Positions 56,572 to 64,000 of a stretch of DNA of 64,000 bases are shown in pieces. This DNA is from Anthostomella pinea (taxonomy: Eukaryota > Ascomycota > Sordariomycetes > Xylariales > Xylariaceae): positions 620,001-684,000 of the forward strand of contig CAUWAG010000013.1 in the NCBI GenBank assembly GCA_963556695.1, written 5' to 3'. Below the pieces are notes generated by a model. That model was given only the letters and a program-made list of their open reading frames with translations. It had not been told where the DNA came from and searched no databases. Positions within the stretch are counted from its first letter, which is position 1. Each line of letters begins with the position of its first letter. The position numbers and the translations under genes are program-made.

Positions 56572-58598
56572 CGACGATACGACCTATAGGCACAATGGGG
56601 CGGAAATACAATTCGAGAGTGAGGGAGGAGCTGGGCGGCCAATTCGTTCGTTCATGCGATGATACCATACTGTGCTTTGGAGCGTCTTGTAGATAGGTCT
56701 GGCATGAACGTCTGCAGAGATAGGGGTCGTGATAGAGGAGGACCAGAGGATGGATATTTGAAGAGAAGGCCAGCTGTCTGTTACTTCGTGTTAACTCTGC
56801 AATATGTATCAGAGTGCGGCCACTTGGTCAAGAGCCTAGAGCCTAGAGTCTAGTATTGCCCGATTATGCTAGGGGGGATAACTCTTCGTCCTCAGGAACC
56901 GGAGGTAGTTGCTGGTAATTCCTCCTTTCCAGAGACGCAGAACAAATCCAAGCATTCACCCTGTTATGGAGAGTCCACTGTAGCGGCAAGCTGACATGTC
57001 GTATAGAACTATTGGACAACAGATTATGGATCTGCTGAAGATCCCTTCTTAGTGTCGATGATTTAGTTTGGTGGCCAGAACTAGCGAAGAGCTTGGCGAG
57101 GGCTGGTATTGGGTCTCACCAACGAGATTGAACGCACCTCCTTAGATATCTGATGAGTCGTCCTGATATGTTGCGGACCTGATGCTCTTGGCTATGAAGT
57201 ATGAAGAAATGAATGCCGGATCGAGACTGTAGATCTAGTAATTTACCTGGCAAAACCCGAGGTGGAATTTGAAGGCAAACCTATGTATCCAAAGCCTCGT
57301 GTACTGCATAACGGGGGTTTTGCATTTCTGTAGCGGTCACCGAATGCCGCTTCCTTTGCCATGATACCTGTCGTTACACAGCGCTGTGGCCAAGGCAATA
57401 CCTAGAAACAAAGATGATTTCATAGCGATAGGTCGGGTGAAACTGTCCAAAAATGATGTGTACCTTAGGTATGTTGTGCACTCGCCTTGCTACCTTGGTT
57501 ATAGTGATGAAGAAGTCTATGACATGTCGGGTTGGCTGTTGCAAAGAAGTGTGGAGAACATGCTGGCGCGTAACTTATCCCGTAGACCCGTCAATCCCTC
57601 ACCCTGAAATGCAGGTGAGATCCTCAGGCCGCCACTACGGAGTCTGGCCGGATGCTTGGCACTGGGCAGTTGAGGGTTCCAGGTTGGGCGTTTGCGCCTT
57701 CCTTCTTGGCTTCGAAGTTCTAAATGTTCCAAATTAATGAAGCCAGCCAATCCCATTATCCCACAACCTCCTGCAACTTGCAGCCCGCGGCCCCCCCTCC
57801 ATCGAAACGTCCTGGAGGTCCCGCCCGTCCAGCACCCCTTCTTTTTCGCCGCCATCGCCGCCGCCTGAGGTACCAACTACCACCAACTTGCCTTATCACC
57901 CGCCCACCACTGCCAATCCATCCCGTCCATCCAATCCTCACCACCCCCTCCACACACAACCTTCAACCATCTGAGATTCTGCCACCAAGGAATCCAACCA
58001 ACGCCGACAACGCCGATAACGACTTCACTATTGTGAACCTGCGTTGGTCACAATAGTCGGGCAAGTCGACAATCAACGTCAGAGCAGGGGCGCGCGCTGT
58101 GACAGCACCCGAGGCCCGTGAACTCGAGCACTGCATCATTCGATGCTACGGTTTCGGATGTGAACTCGAGCCGTTTGTTTCTTTCTTTCTCCCCACTGCA
58201 GTCTGCCCGAGCGTCTTGTCTCCTTTGATTCCCGCCTCGAGGCTGCTCGCTAGCTCCGTCCGTCCGTCTCTCTCCTCTAGCGACTTCGATCGCCGAAGGG
58301 CTGCACGCGTCGCTCAGGTTCCCATTCAATCGTTCATCCCTTCACGGTGCAAGTAAATCCTTGCGTGCGCTGCACACCCGACATTCTGGGTGTCTCCTCC
58401 TTGGACCGAGTTCAACGACCTCTCAGCGACTCTGAAAGTGGGAGCGCCTAGGGCTAGATAAGTGGTGTCCTAGGCAGTCACCTTCGCCTCGGATTCCAAA
58501 CAAGGCGTCAATTAGCTGCACCTCTTGCGATCGGCCCCCATTCAGCCTGACGACGATACAAAGCAGCTACAACATACTGATTCCTTGAAACTCTCATC
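56572..58598. other. No supported gene; long leader and promoter region of CLA4
   Basis: Two kb without a coding region. The part from about 57750 is C/T-rich on the plus strand (ccaccactgccaatccatccc), as is common in promoters and 5' leaders of fungal genes. Confidence 0.5.
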
Positions 58599-58823
58599 AT
58601 GTCGGCGCCGCACAGGTACGTTCAATCCTTCGTCCATTCAACCCCTCTCGAGGCTCTGTTCCTTGGGTACCGCCATTGTCTGTGGCCCTTTATTGTCGCC
58701 GCATGTCTTGCCAGTCCCCCTCCCCAAGTCTTTGATGACGAGATGCGCACCCTGCTTTCACGAATACCTCACGCCAGACAGATACAGTTCTTTTGTCTTG
58801 ACACACTCGATGAGAGGCAGTAA
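58599..58823 (+). promoter_or_regulatory. Alternative leader of CLA4: 74-codon upstream ORF or spliced first exon
   Basis: If the intron 58616-58846 is not removed, the ATG at 58599 opens a 74-codon frame that ends TAA at 58821-58823, seven bases before the second ATG (58830). If it is spliced, the same ATG starts the kinase itself. The choice between the two would change initiation, and retention would put a uORF in front of the kinase. Confidence 0.5.
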
Positions 58824-61535
58824 CTAATCATGGCAAACCCTTACAGCGCCTACACGAACGGCCAGTTCATGAATCCTGGTCCGGCGCCCCGACCACCGAC
58901 CGACCGCAACCACCCACGCCTTAATCTTACACCTAATACCAATTCCCCTGGAAGCCTACCGGGAAGCATGGCCAACATGGTCATCTCTCCGATAACGCGC
59001 ACCGCCACCTCGACATACACGGGGTCTACCATCTCGTTACCCCTCGCACGCGAGCGGTCCAACCAGACAGATGGCATGGGCGGTGTCGCAGTCCTCAAGG
59101 AAGGCTGGGCGCAGGTGAAAGAGAGCAGGAACTTCATTCAGCCGTGGAAACAAAAGTACCTGGTCCTGAGGAAAGAGGCGCTCGACTTCCACAAGACGGA
59201 GGGTGGCAAGGTCTCGTACACGATCTACCTCAAAGACGTAGTAAACGTTGGGAGGGTTGAAGCTGCTGGCACCATGTTTGAGATCAAGAGACATACACAG
59301 GCTTCGTCCAACAGTCCAGGTGACGACGACGGAAATGTGAGGACTCTAAACATAAGGGTGAAGAGCGATGATGATCTCTACGATTGGATTGATCTCCTAT
59401 ATGGCGCGTGTCCTGGCATGGGCGGTGTTAGCAATCCGACCAACTTCTCACATGCGGTACACGTCGGTTTCGATCCTCAGACAGGGCAGTTCGTGGGCTT
59501 ACCACCCGAATGGTCCAAGTTGCTGAACTCTTCAGCCATTACCAAAGAAGATTACGAGCGCAACCCCCAGGCTGTCTTTGAGGTCTTGGATTTCTATTCC
59601 GATCTTACGAAGAGAGCGGAAAACCCCCAGCAATATCCCAGTCTCACACCCACACCACCCCCTGGCAGCCAGCAGAACAAGGCCCTCGGATATGGCGGTG
59701 GTTCCTCGGTTGCGCCTCCTCGTCCGATGCCGCCTTCTCAGCAAAGAAGCAACTATAACAATGTGCCCGCACAACAGGGTAGCGCTGCTCCGATGCGGCC
59801 GACGCCTCCGGAGAATTTGTCACAACAGCGACAACAGATGCAAGGCATGGCACCTAACTATGTGGCGCCAGAAATATCTAGAGAGGACCAACGCCAGAAA
59901 CAACTGGAGATGCAGCGACAACGGGAAATGGAGGAGCAGAACCGAAGAGACCTGGAGCAATACAACGCCTCGATTCCCAAGAAGAAGACTCCTATGGCTC
60001 AGCAAGAGATTGGCGGTGGTGGGTACAGTGGATCTGGTCCAGATCGTTACAATCCGACCCGAGCGGCTCCTCCCGCACCGAAGTCGATGAATCAGCAGGC
60101 AAGCAGCCTCCGTGCACAACGTCCTGCACCACCGGCACCGAATGCTCAGACGCCTTCGTCCAGGCCCGCACTGACACAACAAACGAGTTCAAGCTCTGTA
60201 CCGACTTCTCGAGAACCCCAGTCGAACTCAGCCGCGCAACGTATGCCACCCCAAAATGGTCAGGCAGCGTCAGCACCTCGATATCCGAACAGCACCAACG
60301 GTGCATCCCAGCCCCGTACCAATGGTCAAAGCCAGTCTTCATCTCCGTCCCGCCTCCCTGCGCCTGTCAAGCCCCTCAATGTGCCAGCAAAGCCAAGCCA
60401 ACCAGCACAAACTGACAGCATCAAGGCAGCCGAAGCCGCTCTTACGGCCAAGCCAGCTCCTTCGGAGAGGAAGCAGGATGTGCGCATGTCCACAATGTCC
60501 GAAAAGGAGGTCATGGCCAAGCTTATTGAAGCTGTCTCGAAAGATGACCCTAACTTGTCTTACTCGAAGCAGAAGAAAATTGGCCAAGGAGCTTCTGGTT
60601 CAGTCTACGTGGCCAAGGTCAAGGAAACCGCTGTTTCTCCAGTTGCCAGGGACGTCCTTCGCAGTTTTGGCGCGAGAGCCCAGGTTGCCATTAAACAAAT
60701 GGATCTCGCACACCAGCCGCGCAAGGAGCTCATTGTGAATGAAATCATGGTCATGAAGGATAGCAAGCACCGGAACATTGTCAACTTCCTTGACGCCTTT
60801 CTTCGCAACAACAATTCCGAGTTATGGGTCGTTATGGAGTACATGGAGGGCGGTGCTCTGACCGATGTCATTGATAACAATCCTGTCATCACTGAGGAAC
60901 AGATCTCGACAATCTGCCTCGAGGTAAGCTTGCCGGTAATCGTGGGTATTTGGGGTTTTCTAACAGATTGCAGACTTGCGCCGGTTTAGAACACCTTCAC
61001 TCCCAGAATATCATCCATCGTGATATCAAGAGTGACAACGTTCTCTTGGATGCTCGCGGCAACGTGAAGATCAGTGAGTTCTCGTCAAAATTTGTCTGGG
61101 CATACTTCAGCTAACCATATGCCAGCCGACTTTGGTTTCTGTGCCAAGCTTACTGAGACCAAGTCGAAGCGAGCCACCATGGTTGGAACACCCTATTGGA
61201 TGGCCCCCGAGGTCGTCAAGCAGAAGGAGTATGGTCCCAAGGTCGACATTTGGTCCCTAGGTATCATGGCGATTGAGATGATCGAGTCGGAGCCCCCCTA
61301 CCTTAATGAGGAGCCGCTCAAGGCCCTTTATCTCATTGCGACCAACGGCACACCTCGCTTGAAGAAGCCAGAGAAACTCAGCAAGGAACTGAAAGCTTTC
61401 CTGTCTGTCTGCCTATGCGTTGATGTCAAGAGCCGAGCGTCTGCCAATGAGCTCCTGCAGCATGACTTCTTGAAGCACGGCTGCCCGCTACCCAGCCTCG
61501 CCGAGTTACTCGCGTTCCGAAAGCATGCCAAGTAG
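58599..61535 (+). CDS. CLA4: p21-activated protein kinase CLA4
   Basis: The preferred model has four exons: 58599-58615, 58847-60923, 60974-61073 and 61126-61535, 867 residues. Exon 1 (ATGTCGGCGCCGCACAG) has a strong donor GTACGT, branch ACTAATC and acceptor TTACAG, giving [14 protein letters not shown]. If that intron is retained, an in-frame ATG at 58830 gives [14 protein letters not shown] instead, of equal length. Domains: PH (about 89-193, [11 protein letters not shown]...), CRIB (about 199-230, [16 protein letters not shown]), a long Gln/Pro-rich linker, then the kinase. Kinase motifs are [22 protein letters not shown] (Lys), HRDIKSDN (catalytic), DFGFCAKL and [11 protein letters not shown]. 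Cla4 binds Cdc42 and phosphoinositides at polarity sites and controls septins, budding and hyphal growth. Confidence 0.93.
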
Positions 61536-63184
61536 GCGCACACGACCAATAACGATACCCTATTTTCCGACTGGTTTAATGATTGGATCCACGACGACTA
61601 CGTGGAGCATTGGTGGTGAATGGATGCTTTTGGAATCGCACATGTTCCCCGAATACTGCAGGCGTTGGGGGATAGCAGCCAATCTGCATCGCAAATTTAC
61701 ATGGAAGACTTGACTGCCATTTGGAACACATAGAAAGGTCTTCCCATAGCATGGCACGGTAGTCTCGGGCTATGCTCTGGTCAACAACTATATACACCGA
61801 CACGACTAAACCCCCTCAGTCGACGACAGGCCATTGGGTCCAGAACCATGGCTCATTGCATATAGGCAAGTATGGCAAGTATGGCAAGTATGGCACGGTG
61901 GATACAGGTTGTTGATTTGGGAGTGATGACCTGAAGGAGACCAGAGCCCATGAGCCTGCTCAAAGGGGTAATTTTTGCAACCAATCGGCGCGTGACCATG
62001 GATGGCCTGATCCAGAAGATAGACCTGTAGAGACCTGTAAACAGACTTTTTCCCGAACCTTGTCTCTCCGTACCTGTGGTGATTGCTAATTGAGCATGCT
62101 CTTTGATGGTGAAATCGTGGGCCGCGTCCAAGGATTGCTCATCGAGCATTGATGCCGGCGTCGTGGAGACCATCTAACGAGCCACTGCTTAATCGAAGCC
62201 AGGCCAAGACCATTATCCATGTACATGAATATGGTCCGTATACCAGAGGAGACACAGCACCCCCATATCGGTACCTCATGCCGATCGATTCGTGGCCCAT
62301 TCTCCTTGTCTTTTCATTCAGTCCCTGCCATTTCACTTGACTGAGTTCCCAGTGCGGCTCTATCAGACTGGATTTATTTTCTTACGCTCAACATGTCAGT
62401 TAAGTGTGGAAGAAGGCGACTTGGGCGGGAGTCTTGTTGCACGAATCAACCCCCGAAATAGACATTACATGGAAAGCAGGACTGAACTTGAAGGCGGGAA
62501 TTGACACACTTTGTATTCCGCTCTCGGTAGAGGTTCTGTTCATGGCACCTGTCTGGGCAGCGTTGACAGAGAGGGCAACTGGTCGATGGTGGTACGCCAA
62601 ACCAAGGTTGGTGTTCGTTCTAGGCATGTCTACAAATAAGTACCCCTACTTACCACTCCAGACCTAGATGTTTCCCTCGATTAATACATAGGTTAATCAA
62701 ACATAGGACGTCGATCCGGTTTCACCACTGCAACTTGTGAGCCTGTTTTCCCCCTCAAACAATGATTTACTACTCTCGGTGCTCTTCTACTAAACAATAC
62801 GTGGCCGTCTCGGCTACGATGGACGTTGGCCTCATACGTTGTAAGATTCGAGCGTGAGTAGGGTTCCTAGGTCATTTTGATCGATGAATAGGAGATAGTT
62901 AGAAACTCCCCATGCGCCTTACATGTATAGAAAGCACACTAGCATAATCACCAGTAGTAACGTAGGAACTTAGATAGCTTATTCAAGTAGAGTTCCATGG
63001 TCTCCCGAAACCTTAACCGGCGCCGCGGACAGAGACACGTGTGACATAGGGGGTAAGTGTATTAGTACAAGCCACGTCCACGCGACCAAAAATTGCTCAC
63101 TTAGCAAAATTGCACCTATGAATTCTTGCAGTTGAATCATTCATATGTGTTCCAATAGATATCCACGTCTTTACACTGTTAAAC
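61536..63184. other. No supported gene
   Basis: 1.6 kb downstream of CLA4 and upstream of the MFS gene. It contains a short tandem repeat at 61863-61893; nothing else was recognised. Confidence 0.5.
61863..61893. repeat. Tandem 9-bp repeat (ggcaagtat)
   Basis: Three full copies of ggcaagtat plus a partial fourth, downstream of CLA4. Confidence 0.85.
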
Positions 63185-64000
63185 ATGACGGAACGCCGCC
63201 TCGCCTTCGATCAGTCCTTCCAAGCCGGAAAAGAAAGGCATGGAGTGCAGGAAAAGACGAGCCAGGAGGTGCCGTGCCGTGCGCAGGTGACGGAGCAGCC
63301 TGTAGTAGAACAGGTTGAAATGGTCGAGAGCGATGCACCACCACAGGTCCTCGGCAGTACGAATATGTACGACAAGCATGGCAAGATCCGACTGATACCT
63401 GTACGTGATTTGATTGATGACAACCCCAACTAAGCTTCGCTCATGAGATTGACTGATGCTGACTGCCGCGACAGACACCGTCGCCGGATCCAAAGGGCGT
63501 GTATACATCATTCCGTATGTGCGAGGCTCCGACTGACTGGACATAGACCCCCTGAATCTGCCGACTTGGCGGAAATGGACCGCTATCGGCGTGATATGTT
63601 TCTGTGCGTCCCGTCTCACCATTCCTACTCCTCGAACTTAAGTTACCGAGCGCTCAGAATGTTTTGAGTATCGACAAGTACGAAGTAAACTGACAACTCC
63701 TCCCAGTCGGCGCGCTCTCCATCTCAGCCGAGATGGCCGTAGGCAGCCTCCTCCCCGTCTTCCTACTCGAGTACTCAGGCCTCGACGCCGCAGAAGTCCT
63801 GCGCAACACCGACTTCCAGGCCAAACTGGCCGGCAAGAGGGGTCTGGACCCACTGGCCGTGATCCCCGACGGCGTCGCGGCCGTCTCGCTGGCCCGGGTG
63901 TCGCTGCTGGCCACCATCCCCGCTGCTGAGCAACGGCCTCGCCAGCTACCTCCTCGTGCCGCTGTCGATTGGCGTCGGGCGCCGGCCCGTCCTGCTGCTG
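63185..64000 (+). CDS. MFS transporter, partial at right edge
   Basis: Exon 1 (63185-63402) starts MTERRLAFDQSFQAG and ends IRLIP. Next, after a 73-nt intron, come TPSPDPK and then DPLNLPTWRKWTAIGVICF, the usual entry into the first membrane span of fungal MFS pumps. A later exon (from 63706) reads FGALSISAEMAVGSLLPVFL, then LLEYSGLDAAEVLRNTDFQA and AAVSLARVSLLATIP, and runs off the window. The intron after the Lys codon (63502-63552) begins GC, not GT, so it is a GC-AG intron or a mutated donor. Near 63917-63921 one extra C (CCCC for CCC) breaks the frame; without it the frame continues as LLSNGLASYLLVPLSIGVGR. Substrate unknown. Confidence 0.7.

Noticed and set aside
57386..57607. 73-codon plus frame with plausible composition
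   Set aside because: Starts at GTG, has no recognisable motif, and lies in the CLA4 upstream region.

Overview
The window looks like nuclear DNA of a filamentous ascomycete (Pezizomycotina). Genes are GC-rich with 50-100 nt GT-AG introns carrying CTAA(T/C)-type branch points. The conserved genes are fungal (SYF2, COQ11-like, YAF9, MDM34, IPK1, FUN26-type ENT, RPF1, CLA4). The repeat blocks are strongly AT-rich, and their inverted repeats differ almost only by C/T (G/A) transitions, which is the signature of repeat-induced point mutation (RIP). No prokaryotic operon, CRISPR array or clean tRNA gene was seen.

Layout. 1-1.6 kb: minus-strand GHKL (Bergerat-fold) ATPase running off the left edge. 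1.8-3.6 kb: 5'-truncated Tad-like LINE with a 14-bp target duplication, inserted upstream of that gene. 4.06-7.81 kb: RIP-degraded DNA transposon with 87-bp inverted repeats, riddled with LTR-like islands. 8.3-13.5 kb: an eroded pocket with a cyanovirin-like gene, a cytochrome P450 fragment, a tRNA-like SINE candidate, a berberine-bridge-type FAD oxidase relic and a small secreted protein. 13.5-20.6 kb: second AT-rich block with two Fot1/pogo-like elements, 14301-16160 (one internal stop) and 17016-19240 (interrupted by two LTR-like elements), and more LTR-like islands. 20.9-23 kb: broken ABC-class ATPase gene with RGG start. 25.9-27.1 kb: Ecl1-like zinc-binding protein. 27-34 kb: gene-poor stretch of normal GC. 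34-35.8 kb: broken kelch-repeat membrane protein. 36.9-64 kb: ordinary housekeeping genes: a predicted mitochondrial protein, SYF2, COQ11-like, YAF9, MDM34, IPK1, ENT transporter, RPF1, a UROD/MetE-like protein, CLA4 and a partial MFS transporter.

Two themes stand out. First, 150-270 bp islands with TGT..ACA ends, many with 5-bp target duplications, occur in several families. Copies of one family have the same or nearly the same length and fall in both AT-rich blocks. They read best as solo LTRs that escaped or post-date RIP. Second, nearly every frame break in otherwise conserved genes is a one-base change, mostly in a homopolymer run, even at a junction of the normally essential RPF1. Some apparent pseudogenes may therefore be assembly errors; the internal stop codons are a separate problem. 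I found no clear new defence or biosynthetic system. The least characterised items are the GHKL ATPase, the ABC-class ATPase with RGG start, and the LTR island system.
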